From Myxococcota bacterium (lineage in GTDB: Bacteria; Myxococcota; Polyangia; GCA-2747355; JAKLHH01), in assembly GCA_022710245.1 (NCBI GenBank), contig JAKLHH010000039.1:1-16420 (forward strand): a stretch of 16,420 nt of DNA, given 5' to 3'. Each line of letters begins with the position of its first letter. The first letter of the stretch is position 1. The notes beneath the pieces are model-generated. The model saw nothing but the letters and a program-made list of their open reading frames with translations, searched no databases and was not told the origin of the DNA. Positions 1 to 6,898 of the stretch are shown piece by piece. The translations under genes were made by a program, and so were the position numbers.

Positions 1-1064
1 CCGAGGCGCAGCGCCTCGGTGTAGACCTCGCGGGAGGCGGGGAAGACGAGCAGGCGCACACCGGGGTGCACGCGCTTGCCGCGGAGCCGCGTCGCCACCG
101 CCCAGAGGTCCTCGACCCTCCCCCCCGCGCAGGTGCCGAGCACCGCCTGGTGAATGCGGCGGCCAGCGACCTCGCTGACGGGGACCACGTGGTGCGTTTC
201 GCCCCCTGCGGACGCTCCGCGATGAAGGTCAGCTTCACCGTCGTCGTGCGGGCAGGCGACGAGCGGCACCAGCGTGCTCGCGTCGATGGAGACGACGCCC
301 TCGAAGCCCGCGTCGGGATCGCTGAAGACCGGCTCGAAGCCGAGGCGCGCGCGCTTGCCCAGGTAGCGCAGGGTGACACCGTCGGGCTCCACGTAGGCGA
401 AGCGGGCGCCGCTCACCGCGGCCATGTTGCAGAGGGTCATCCGCCCGCCCATGGACATCTGCCGCACGGCCGGCCCGCAGAGCTCCAGCGCCCGGCACCG
501 CCCGGGCGCGAGCGGGTGGGTGCGCAGCAGGTGCAGCATCACGTCCTTGGCGCCGACGCCGGCAGGCAGCTCCCCCGTCACCTCCACCCGCAGCGTGAGC
601 GGGACCTCGAGCTCCACGCGACCGCTCGTCCAGATCCCCGCGGCCTCCGCCGCAGTGACCGCGCTCGCCAGGGCGCCGAGCGCCCCGTGCATGGTCGCGT
701 GAGGGTCACTGGCGACGAGCACGCGGCCAGGGAGCGCGAAGCCCTCCTCGGCCGCGACCTGGTGGCAGACGCCGCGCTGGACGTCGAAGAAGGCGGGGAT
801 CCGGTGCTCCTCCACCAGCGCGCGCACCTCCTGGTGGTCCCGCGCGATCCGTTCGCTGCCGGCAGGCACGCAGTGGTCGAGGGCGATGACGATCCGCGCT
901 GGATCCCAGAGGCGGAGCTGGCCGCTCGCCCGCAGCGAGCGGGCGATCTCGGCCGAGTCGTCGTGGGTGATGATGAAGTCGGTCTCGATCAGCACCCGCT
1001 CGCCGGCTCGCACCGGGCGGCCGCAGCGGGCGCCGAGGAGCTTCTCTGCGAAGGTCTTGCCCAT
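1..1064 (-). CDS. Divergent aconitase/LeuC-family dehydratase large subunit, partial (C-terminus off window)
   Basis: The 355 visible residues follow 3-isopropylmalate/homoaconitate dehydratase large subunits throughout: MGKTFAEKLL start, LDH (62-64), GVCHQV (98-103), a HGALGA segment (126-131), NM..SGAR (213-221), GTCAGG (310-315) with the first expected Fe-S ligand C312, and FPASREV (341-347). Family members isomerise 2-hydroxy acids such as isopropylmalate using a 4Fe-4S cluster and a small LeuD-type partner; the other two cluster cysteines would lie beyond the left edge. Key positions differ: the usual DSH is DPH (120-122), the catalytic Glu of NMxIExGA is Val217, and CTNG is CAGG. There is also an insert around 272-290. 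Substrate and activity are therefore uncertain. The ATG at 1064 fits the family N-terminus; an in-frame ATG at 1073 would overlap the upstream stop by one base. It is almost certainly co-transcribed with the sensor gene ending at 1073. Confidence 0.8.
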   Translation of the reverse strand, partial: MGKTFAEKLLGARCGRPVRAGERVLIETDFIITHDDSAEIARSLRASGQLRLWDPARIVIALDHCVPAGSERIARDHQEVRALVEEHRIPAFFDVQRGVCHQVAAEEGFALPGRVLVASDPHATMHGALGALASAVTAAEAAGIWTSGRVELEVPLTLRVEVTGELPAGVGAKDVMLHLLRTHPLAPGRCRALELCGPAVRQMSMGGRMTLCNMAAVSGARFAYVEPDGVTLRYLGKRARLGFEPVFSDPDAGFEGVVSIDASTLVPLVACPHDDGEADLHRGASAGGETHHVVPVSEVAGRRIHQAVLGTCAGGRVEDLWAVATRLRGKRVHPGVRLLVFPASREVYTEALRL

Positions 1065-1072
1065 GGGCTGCA

Positions 1073-2680
1073 TCACTTCCGCGCAGCGGCCGGGACCGGT
1101 CCCGCCGGATCGAGCGCCGGGAGCAGCACGGCGAGGTGGTTGCCGCCCTCGGTGCCCTCGACCAGCAGCTTCCCTCCCTGCTCCTCGAGCACCATCGAGG
1201 CCACCGCGAGGACGAGCCCGCCCTTCCCGTTGCCCTGGCCGCTCATCGCGGTGAGCCCGCTCTGCTCGCCGGGCGCCAGCACCTCACCCCGGTAGTCGAC
1301 GCTCACCGTGACCTGGCCGTCGCGGCGGCCGGTGCGGATCACGACCTGCGAGCGCTCGCGCGCGCTCTCGGCGACGAAGAGCAGCAGGTCGAGGAGGGCG
1401 CTCCGCAGCTGCTCCGGGCTGGGGACGGTGGTGCTCAGCGGCTCGCCGAGATCGGTGCGGACGCTGATGCCCCGTCGCTCGAGGACGGGGCCGGCCGTCA
1501 GCAGGGTCTCGGTGACGACCACCTCGAGGGCGACCTCGAGGCTCCCCTGCGCGGCGCGATCGGTCTCGCGCTCGACCCGCACCAGCCGCTGCAGCACCTG
1601 CGAGGCGCGGGAGGCCTCGCGGATCACGGCCTCCAGCCGCGGGCGCAGCGGGCTCGAGCCGGGCACGCCCTCGAGGAGCTGGCTGGCCGAGGTGAAGCAG
1701 CCCTCGACCGGCGCCGCCAGCTCGCGCGCGATGCCGGAGGCGACCCGCGCCACCGTGTTGACCCGCTCGGCCTGCAGGAGCTGGTGCTGGATCTGCCAGA
1801 GCTCGTCCTCGCGCGCCTTCAGCGCGGCGCTCATGGCGTTGAGGCTCTCCTGCAGCCGCGCCAGGTCGCCGGAGGCGGCGCCCTGGAAGGCGACGCCGTA
1901 CTCCCCGCGCATGATGGCCTGCGCCTGCTCGCGCATGACCCTGAGCGGCCTGATGACCACCGCGCCGAGGACCAGCGCGACCAGGATCGCCGCCAGGACC
2001 ACGACGCCGGAGGCGAGCGCCGCGCTGGTGATGAGCGGCTGCGCTGCAGCGAAGACCTCCCGCTCGGGGATCGCCCGCAGCACGGCAACGTCGCTGCCTG
2101 GCACCCGCGCGTACGCGACCAGCGAGGGGCCGCCGAGCGCCACCGCGCGGCTGCCCACGCGGGGTGCGCCGGGGGTGAAGATGCGCAGCCGCTCGACCAC
2201 CGCGCGGAGCTCCTCCCGCTTCGGCGCGCGCGCCAGAGCCCCGTGGAGGACGACCGCGCCGTCCCGGCTCACCACCATCAGCTGCAGGGCGCCGGCGTGG
2301 CCCCGCAGATCGAGGAGCGCCTCGGGGCGCACCTCGAAGACCAGCGAGGCGCTCCTCTCGACCGCGGTGACGCGGAGCCGATCGGCCGCGACCCGCTCCA
2401 CGCGCAGCGCGTCCGCGGTGGCCGCGGCGCCGCTGCTCCGGCGCAGCTCGAGGAAGGGCGCCTGCGGCTTCGGGCTCAGCTCCGCGCGGAGGCGCAGGCT
2501 CTCGAGGGTGGTCGCGAGGTTCCGCGCGACCAGGTCCACGCTCTGCGCGGAGAGATCATAGACGTAGAGCTCCTTGTCCTGCCGGAAGAGACGGATCGCC
2601 ACGGTGGTCAGCGCCGCCGCCACGATCACCGGCAGCAGCACCAGCGCGCTGAAGAGCTGCAGCCTGAGGGAGCCTCGCAC
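1073..2680 (-). CDS. Membrane sensor with degenerate histidine-kinase core (probable pseudokinase)
   Basis: From the GTG at 2680 the protein has 535 residues: TM1 (about 8-31), a periplasmic sensor of single-Cache type (about 32-218, with MVVSRDGAVVL and a conserved strand near 186-205), TM2 (about 220-242), HAMP (243-293), a dimerisation helix pair (about 298-370) and an HATPase-like end (about 385-525). The H-box reads SGIARELAAPV, where the family has AHExxNP, so the phospho-acceptor is Arg319 (codon CGC at 1726-1724). The N-box reads LLDLLLFVAESA, lacking its Mg-binding Asn, and the G1 box (DYRGEV) lacks the DxGxG pattern. A glycine-rich G2-like segment (about 481-492) remains. I infer no autophosphorylation and probably no ATP binding; it may work by conformation or heterodimerisation. 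A TTG at 2716 would add 12 residues but has no ribosome site. The stop at 1075-1073 lies 8 bp before the LeuC-like gene. Confidence 0.8.
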   Translation of the reverse strand: MRGSLRLQLFSALVLLPVIVAAALTTVAIRLFRQDKELYVYDLSAQSVDLVARNLATTLESLRLRAELSPKPQAPFLELRRSSGAAATADALRVERVAADRLRVTAVERSASLVFEVRPEALLDLRGHAGALQLMVVSRDGAVVLHGALARAPKREELRAVVERLRIFTPGAPRVGSRAVALGGPSLVAYARVPGSDVAVLRAIPEREVFAAAQPLITSAALASGVVVLAAILVALVLGAVVIRPLRVMREQAQAIMRGEYGVAFQGAASGDLARLQESLNAMSAALKAREDELWQIQHQLLQAERVNTVARVASGIARELAAPVEGCFTSASQLLEGVPGSSPLRPRLEAVIREASRASQVLQRLVRVERETDRAAQGSLEVALEVVVTETLLTAGPVLERRGISVRTDLGEPLSTTVPSPEQLRSALLDLLLFVAESARERSQVVIRTGRRDGQVTVSVDYRGEVLAPGEQSGLTAMSGQGNGKGGLVLAVASMVLEEQGGKLLVEGTEGGNHLAVLLPALDPAGPVPAAARK

Positions 2681-2787
2681 GCGATCAGTCTCGTCCGGAA
2701 CCCTGCGCAGCGTCAAGCGCGACCGCGGCGCATCGCCGGGCGCATCGGTCGGTCGCGTCAGCTGCCTGCCAGCGACGCACGGCGCGG

Positions 2788-2816
2788 TTGCGTGCGCCGC
2801 GCGGCTCTGCGAGAAT
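2788..2816 (+). promoter_or_regulatory. Weak sigma70-like promoter candidate for the FecR lipoprotein gene
   Basis: TTGCGT (2788-2793) and GAGAAT (2811-2816) are separated by 17 bp. Initiation about 7 bp downstream would fall at the ATG (2824), giving a leaderless or nearly leaderless message, consistent with the poor Shine-Dalgarno there. The match to consensus is modest (3/6 and 4/6), so this is a candidate only. The 143-bp divergent spacer also has to hold the promoter of the minus-strand sensor gene, which I could not place. Confidence 0.2.
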
Positions 2817-2823
2817 CCGCGAG

Positions 2824-4122
2824 ATGATCAGAGCCTGGACGGTGGTGCTGGTCTCGACGGTGCTCGCGGGGTGCCCGCGGAAGCCGGACGAGCGTGCTGT
2901 GGGGCAGCCGGCGGTGGCGACGCTGGCGGCCGTGACCGGGGACGTCTCTCATCGCGGCGCGGGCGGGCTCACCTGGGCCAGCGCCCGCCAGGGCCTCGAG
3001 CTGCGCGAGCACGACTCGGTGCGGACCGGCCGCGCGTCCTCGGCCCGGGTCCAGTTCCGGGCGGGCGGCGGCCTCGAGCTCGACGAGCAGTCGCTGGTGG
3101 TGATCGAGGCGCCGGTGACGGCGCCGTCCCCCGCGGCGCCGCGCTCCCGCTCCGGCTCCGGCGCGGCTCCCCCCGCCGCAGCAGCGCCCGCGCACGTGGC
3201 GCGGCTCGAGCAGGGGACCGTGCGTGGCATCTCGCAGCCTGGCGCCCCGGCGGTCATGCTGCGTACGCCCGACGGGAAGACCGCCCAGATCGTCGCCGAG
3301 GGCGGCGAGGCGGCCCCCTTCCGCGCTCGCGTCCGCGACGGCAAGCTCGAGGTCGCCGTGCTGAAGGGGGCAGCGCGGGTCCGCGTCGAGGGCAACGAGG
3401 TCGTGGTCAAGAAGCAGGAGGTGGTGGACGTCAGCGCGACGAAGATCTCCGCGCCGGCGCCGCTGCCCGACTTCCCCGAGCTGCTCTCACCGGCGGTGGA
3501 CGCCAACGTGCCGGCGGGGCAGGGCGTGGCGCTGCGCTGGAAGGCCGTGGCCGGCGCCCGGCTCTACCGGGTGCAGGCGAGCGCCTCGGTGGGCTTCGAG
3601 CGCCCCTTCTTCGACACCACGGTGGGCACGCCCGAGGTGACGGTGGCGAAGCTGCCCGTGGAGGGCACCTGCGTCTGGCGCGTGAGCGCGCTCAACGCGG
3701 CCGGCCGCGAGGGGGAGTACGGCTTCGCGCGCCGCTTCTTCGTCAGCAGGACGCCCGCGTCCGGGCCCGCCTCGGCGCCCGCGCGACCCACCGCCGAGAT
3801 CCTCTGGCCGCCCGACAACGCCGGCGTGCAGTACGTGAGCGCGCCGCGGCCGATCGTGTTCCGCTGGAAGACCACGGCGGCGACCGAGTTCGAGCTGGTC
3901 ATCTCGCGGCAGAAGAGCCTCAAGGGAGCCGTGGTGATGCGCCGGCGCGTGAGCGGCACGGCGATCAGCATCTCCGACCTCGGCTCCGGCTTCTACTACT
4001 GGGGGGTCTACGCCGTCACGCCGCAGGGCCGCAGGCCACTCTTCGACAGCGCGCGCCGCCTGGTGGTGGCGCGGAGGCTGCCGCCTGGGGTCAAGGTGCC
4101 GAGCACGATCGACTGGAAGTGA
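2824..4122 (+). CDS. FecR-domain lipoprotein with two Fn3-like repeats
   Basis: The 432-residue protein starts with a lipoprotein signal (MIRAWTVVLVSTVLAGC; lipobox LAGC, C17), so it is probably anchored in an envelope membrane. Residues about 34-205 match a FecR domain: AAVTGDV, a 'DSVRTGRASSARVQF' strand pair and 'LELDEQSLVVIE', interrupted by an Ala/Pro/Ser-rich linker (100-124), then a second half with GKLEVAVLKGAARV. Two Fn3-like modules follow (about 217-310 and 323-417), each built as 'P..G....PxxFRWK...A..YxxxI', ending in 'YYWGVYAVTPQGR'. Stand-alone FecR lipoproteins of this kind are not anti-sigma regulators like the founding FecR; they are usually considered envelope structural or binding proteins, and the partner is unknown. 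The ATG at 2824 is chosen over 2788 because it places the signal peptide at the N-terminus. A PEGA lipoprotein follows 41 bp downstream. Confidence 0.85.
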   Translation: MIRAWTVVLVSTVLAGCPRKPDERAVGQPAVATLAAVTGDVSHRGAGGLTWASARQGLELREHDSVRTGRASSARVQFRAGGGLELDEQSLVVIEAPVTAPSPAAPRSRSGSGAAPPAAAAPAHVARLEQGTVRGISQPGAPAVMLRTPDGKTAQIVAEGGEAAPFRARVRDGKLEVAVLKGAARVRVEGNEVVVKKQEVVDVSATKISAPAPLPDFPELLSPAVDANVPAGQGVALRWKAVAGARLYRVQASASVGFERPFFDTTVGTPEVTVAKLPVEGTCVWRVSALNAAGREGEYGFARRFFVSRTPASGPASAPARPTAEILWPPDNAGVQYVSAPRPIVFRWKTTAATEFELVISRQKSLKGAVVMRRRVSGTAISISDLGSGFYYWGVYAVTPQGRRPLFDSARRLVVARRLPPGVKVPSTIDWK

Positions 4123-4163
4123 GCGGGCGGCTCCGGGTTCCACTCGCTCCGAGGAGGGGACAG

Positions 4164-4529
4164 ATGCAGCTGAGGCCAACGATCATCCTCGTCCTCACGG
4201 TGGGTCTGGCGCCGCTGTCGGGTTGCCCCTCGGCCCCCGTGGTCCCGCCGAAGCCCCTGCCGAAAGCGACGGACGCTGGCCCTCCGGCGCCCCGCGTCGG
4301 CGAGCTGCGCATCGAGTGTGACGTCCCCGACGCGACCGTGACGGTCGACGGAGAGGCCCGCGGCACGGTGGCAGCCGTCAGCGCGGCCGGTGGGCTGCGC
4401 CTCGCGCCCGGCACGCACCGGCTCCAGCTCGTGCGCGAGGGCTACCGGACCTACCGGATCGAGCTCAACGTGGGGGCCAGGGGAGAGTCGCTGAAGGTGA
4501 AGCTGCAGAAGAAGGTGCAGGCGCCGTAG
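4164..4529 (+). CDS. Small PEGA-domain lipoprotein
   Basis: The protein has 121 residues with a type II signal peptide (MQLRPTIILVLTVGLAPLSGC; lipobox LSGC, C21), a Pro-rich linker (22-43), and one PEGA domain (about 46-117). The PEGA pattern is clear: GELRIECDVPDATVTVDGE, then 'LAPGTHRLQLVREGYRTY' and alternating hydrophobic strands to the Lys-rich end. PEGA domains are small beta-sandwich extracellular modules, often on surface lipoproteins; no catalytic role is expected. A purine-rich ribosome site (GAGGAGGGGA, 4151-4160) lies 3 bp before the ATG. The gene is 41 bp downstream of the FecR lipoprotein on the same strand, so co-transcription and a shared envelope role are likely. Function beyond that cannot be read from the sequence. 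Confidence 0.85.
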   Translation: MQLRPTIILVLTVGLAPLSGCPSAPVVPPKPLPKATDAGPPAPRVGELRIECDVPDATVTVDGEARGTVAAVSAAGGLRLAPGTHRLQLVREGYRTYRIELNVGARGESLKVKLQKKVQAP

Positions 4530-4632
4530 GCATGGAGCGGGTCTCCTGTTCCTCGGTGCTGATCACTCAGGCGGCCGGCATCGGGGCGTACCCGTTCGAC
4601 GAATCGCGTAGGGCGCTGGTGCGGGCGACCTG

Positions 4633-4930
4633 CTATCCAGGGAGCTGATGGTTGGCGATCGGCGCGAGCGTGACCTGGCGGTGGATGTTGGCGGCGAGCC
4701 GCTGCTGAGTGTCCTGTTGCTCGAGGGTCTTCTTCCAGTTGACCGGGGCGAGCTCGAGGACTCGGCTGCGCGGCCAGGAGGGCAGCAGGCAGAGCAGGGC
4801 GATCGGGGCTAGCGACCGAACCGCTCCTTGAGTTGCGGTGGTCGACCCAGACGATCTTCCACACCCCGCCGCGATGCCTCCAGAGCGGCTGGCTGCATCC
4901 ACCGCTCGTCTTGCCCGGCAGCACTGTCAT
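4633..4930 (-). pseudogene. Small gene apparently broken by a frameshift; product not recognised
   Basis: An ATG at 4930 has a perfect AGGAGG (4936-4941) five bases upstream, the strongest ribosome site in the window. The first roughly 34 codons (MTVLPGKTSGGCSQPL...) are GC-rich at third positions. From about 4800 the GC-rich third position moves to the +1 frame, which reads ...RVLELAPVNWKKTLEQQDTQ... and ends at TAG 4635-4633, with no ATG, GTG or TTG of its own after the switch. I read this as one gene of roughly 98 codons with a frameshift near 4800-4830. Without a shift the first frame would continue to 4451 through composition that does not look coding. I recognise no family in either part. 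It lies 86 bp downstream of the propeller gene on the same strand. A decayed mobile-element gene is possible but unsupported. The sequence between 4530 and 4632 shows nothing further. Confidence 0.4.
4813..4844. repeat. Inverted repeat at the apparent frame switch
   Basis: CGACC (4813-4817) pairs with GGTCG (4840-4844), and inside it CCGC (4821-4824) pairs with GCGG (4835-4838). A small asymmetric internal loop separates the two stems and the hairpin loop is 10 nt. On the minus strand the loop contains AAGGAG. It sits where the coding signal of the overlapping small gene changes frame. It could be a chance GC-rich hairpin. Confidence 0.4.
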
Positions 4931-5016
4931 CGCGACCTCCTTCGAGGCCGCAACGATCACATGGTCACCCCTCCTGCGTTCCCGGGCGCCGCTGATGGGT
5001 CACAGCGCAGACCAGA

Positions 5017-6237
5017 TCAGAAGAGCGGGGTCGAGGAGTCCCCGCTGTTCTGGTTGTCGTGCCCGACCTTGGGCCAGCCCCCGCGTGCGAGGCCGGCGCT
5101 GCGCGTCTGGATTGCATAGAGGTAGATCGAGTACCCGGTGGCCTGCCGAAGGAGCACGAGTCTGCCATCCGGGAGCAGTCCCGTCCGGCATGCCGCTCCG
5201 GCGAAATCTGTGAACCGCAGCACCGTCTGGACCTTCCCGTCGGCGACGGAGACGGCGGCGAGCTGGCCCTCTGGGCTTGGTGCACCCGCGTTGCTGGCGA
5301 ACACTCCGTAGATCACCGCGTCTGCGGCGATCGGCCCGAAGCAGGAGAACTTCATCGCCGCCGAGCCGGGCAACTCAGCATCGAACTCGAGCTTGCCGTC
5401 CTTCGAGAGGGCCGTGACGGTATGAAAGTAGGTACTCGCCCCTTCAGGGTGGTGGTAAACGGCCGTATAGAGTGCCCCCGTCGGTGAGATCAGCACCTCA
5501 CCAATCGACGCTCCCTTCTCGGCGGTCCACGACCAGAGCAGCTGCCCGCCATCGACCCGGAACGCATGGATCCGTCCCCCAAGGTCTGTCAGCCGCGAGT
5601 AGACGACCACCAGGGTGCTCGCGTCTCCCGACAAGCGGTCCACGATGTCGTGCAGCTCAGGTGGTCGACTCCACAGCTGCCGCCCGTCATCGGTGGCGAG
5701 CGCGACGATGGCTCCGGCGCTGACGATGATAAGGCGCCCGCCGAGGAGGACGGGCTCGGCAATGCCAGGGCGGTTGACGGTGCCTCGACGCCACAGGATC
5801 TTGCCCTCGCTGCTCAGCGCGTAGACCTTCTTGTCGGCTGCCTGTACATAGATGATCCCGTCCTTCGAGACGACCGGGCGTGCAGCGGCTCTCCAGCCTT
5901 CGATCACGAAGTCCTGCGGGCTGTAGGGGCCATCGAGCGGGAGCTCCCAGCGCTGCTTTCCCGCCGGGCTGTAGCTCTGCACGTGGCCCATCGCTGTGAC
6001 CACGCAAAGATTGTCGTCGGGACCGACCACAGCCTCGGCGTTGGTGAACTCCCAGTAGTGGTCGTCGGGCGAAAGGAGCGCCCCCGCGACCCGCCAGCGC
6101 TGCTTGCCATCGCCCCCCACGGCGAGCAGCGCGCGCGAGTAGGTGAGGAAGGTCGTACCATCACGGCCGACCGCGAGATAGGGGACCTCTTGAAAGGCCG
6201 CGTCGTGCTTCCATAGGAGCCCGGGCTGGGCGGTCAC
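5017..6237 (-). CDS. PQQ-like beta-propeller repeat protein, possibly 5'-truncated
   Basis: The 406 residues contain at least seven blades of the PQQ-like (pyrrolo-quinoline quinone) repeat, each with a core of the type 'AL..DGK..W': GGDGKQRWRV (41-50), SPAGKQRWEL (90-99), LSSEGKILWR (141-150), ATDDGRQLWS (181-190), RVDGGQLLWS (227-236), LSKDGKLEFD (277-286) and VADGKVQTVL (331-340). The end (GGWPKVGHDNQNSG, 386-399) is typical of these propellers. They serve as binding scaffolds, usually secreted; nothing indicates quinone chemistry. The start used is a GTG with AGGGGG five bases upstream, giving a protein with no signal peptide. The same frame stays open and GC3-rich for 44 further codons upstream but offers no start codon. 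Base composition is lower in GC than in genes further right. A small broken gene follows downstream on the same strand. Confidence 0.75.
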   Translation of the reverse strand: MTAQPGLLWKHDAAFQEVPYLAVGRDGTTFLTYSRALLAVGGDGKQRWRVAGALLSPDDHYWEFTNAEAVVGPDDNLCVVTAMGHVQSYSPAGKQRWELPLDGPYSPQDFVIEGWRAAARPVVSKDGIIYVQAADKKVYALSSEGKILWRRGTVNRPGIAEPVLLGGRLIIVSAGAIVALATDDGRQLWSRPPELHDIVDRLSGDASTLVVVYSRLTDLGGRIHAFRVDGGQLLWSWTAEKGASIGEVLISPTGALYTAVYHHPEGASTYFHTVTALSKDGKLEFDAELPGSAAMKFSCFGPIAADAVIYGVFASNAGAPSPEGQLAAVSVADGKVQTVLRFTDFAGAACRTGLLPDGRLVLLRQATGYSIYLYAIQTRSAGLARGGWPKVGHDNQNSGDSSTPLF

Positions 6238-6369
6238 GCGGCACCCCCTGGGATCAAGCCACTCGCAGCCTGAGGCCGCGTCCCCACGCGGCCCGGCATC
6301 GGTGCAGCAGGTCGAGTCCAGCGATGGCGACTGCCCGCCGCACCGACATGGCCGGAATCCCCCCAGCCC
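6238..6369 (-). other. Cys-rich in-frame extension upstream of the propeller gene, no start codon
   Basis: Reading upstream of the GTG at 6237 in the same frame gives 44 codons before a TAG (6372-6370). The stretch encodes six cysteines (PCRCGG, STCCTDAG, GCEWLDPRGC) and keeps mostly G/C third positions. It has no ATG, GTG or TTG. It may be the remains of the original N-terminal part of the propeller protein, separated from its signal peptide by a nonsense change or rearrangement. It may also be untranslated leader. Confidence 0.35.
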
Positions 6370-6416
6370 CTAGGACGGATCGACAGTACCCCGGGCTGCA
6401 GCCGCCCAGCCAGCCC

Positions 6417-6454
6417 AAAAAGAAAAGGCGCCTCGGGTCATACCGGGGAGCGCC
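6417..6454 (-). terminator. Minus-strand intrinsic terminator
   Basis: On the minus strand a hairpin with stem GGCGC/GCGCC (6454-6450 with 6431-6427), and an inner GGT/ACC mini-stem, is followed at once by TTTTCTTTTT (6426-6417). This is the only long T tract of its kind in this GC-rich window. It would end a transcript entering from the right, either the 3' end of the message from the gene at 6926-7396 or a separate RNA. Confidence 0.5.
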
Positions 6455-6881
6455 ACAGCGCCAGCGACTTCGAGCCCTTGGCTTCTATCCGCGAGCCTCG
6501 TCGGAGGTGCGCCGGCCTCAGATCGGCGACCCCGCAGCTCTCCCTGCGGCGCGCTTGCCTTCCCCCGCGGCTGGGAGAGCTCTCCCGCCCGTCGGGCAGA
6601 CTTGGATGGCTTTGGGAGGACTCCGGTTTTCCGCCCGCGCGCCTCGGACCGGCCGTCCTGAAGCCAGGTCCGTCCGAAACCTGGCTCCGGGCGCGGCTGG
6701 AAAGGCTCGAGATCCCGCCAGATGGCCCCGCGGCTGCGCGGGGAAGCCGCGCCTTCCGCCGGCCAAGCTCCCCAGGTCACGGATCAAGCTCCGCAGGCGG
6801 TGGTCCAAGCACGCCGCAGTCAGGGACGCGGTCGCCGGCCACCCGTCGGACCGCAAGGAAGCCCCAGATCTCGTTTGAGTC
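6455..6881. other. Hairpin-rich intergenic region without a convincing gene
   Basis: No reading frame here has a ribosome site, family resemblance or consistent third-position bias; several frames are open only because TA-containing stops are rare. It contains an unusual number of short inverted repeats: a perfect 14-bp palindrome (6573-6586), GCCC/GGGC (6587-6597), AGCCAGGT/ACCTGGCT with a 9-nt loop (6662-6686), and CCCCGCG/CGCGGGG with a 4-nt loop (6726-6743). It lies between the terminator at its left end and a hairpin at its right end. I find no match to tRNA, tmRNA, RNase P or a group II intron domain V. Confidence 0.4.
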
Positions 6882-6898
6882 GCCCCCAGGGGGGCTTT
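6882..6898 (+). terminator. Weak plus-strand terminator-like hairpin
   Basis: GCCCC (6882-6886) and GGGGC (6891-6895) form a stem with a 4-nt loop, followed by only three T residues. It is 28 bp from the stop of the convergent minus-strand gene. The short T tract makes intrinsic termination doubtful. Confidence 0.25.

Noticed and set aside
66..1295. A 409-codon plus-strand frame
   Set aside because: It is antisense to the LeuC-like gene, whose motifs are clear on the other strand.
1136..2827. A 563-codon plus-strand frame
   Set aside because: It is antisense to the degenerate sensor; its composition is biased and no family is seen.
2574..4163. Long in-frame extension upstream of the PEGA lipoprotein
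   Set aside because: It runs out of frame through the FecR gene; the signal peptide and ribosome site place the true start at 4164.
6254..6349. A 31-codon minus-strand peptide (MSVRRAVAIAGL...) just upstream of the propeller gene
   Set aside because: It has no clear ribosome site, and its third positions are less GC-rich than the overlapping frame that is in phase with the propeller gene.
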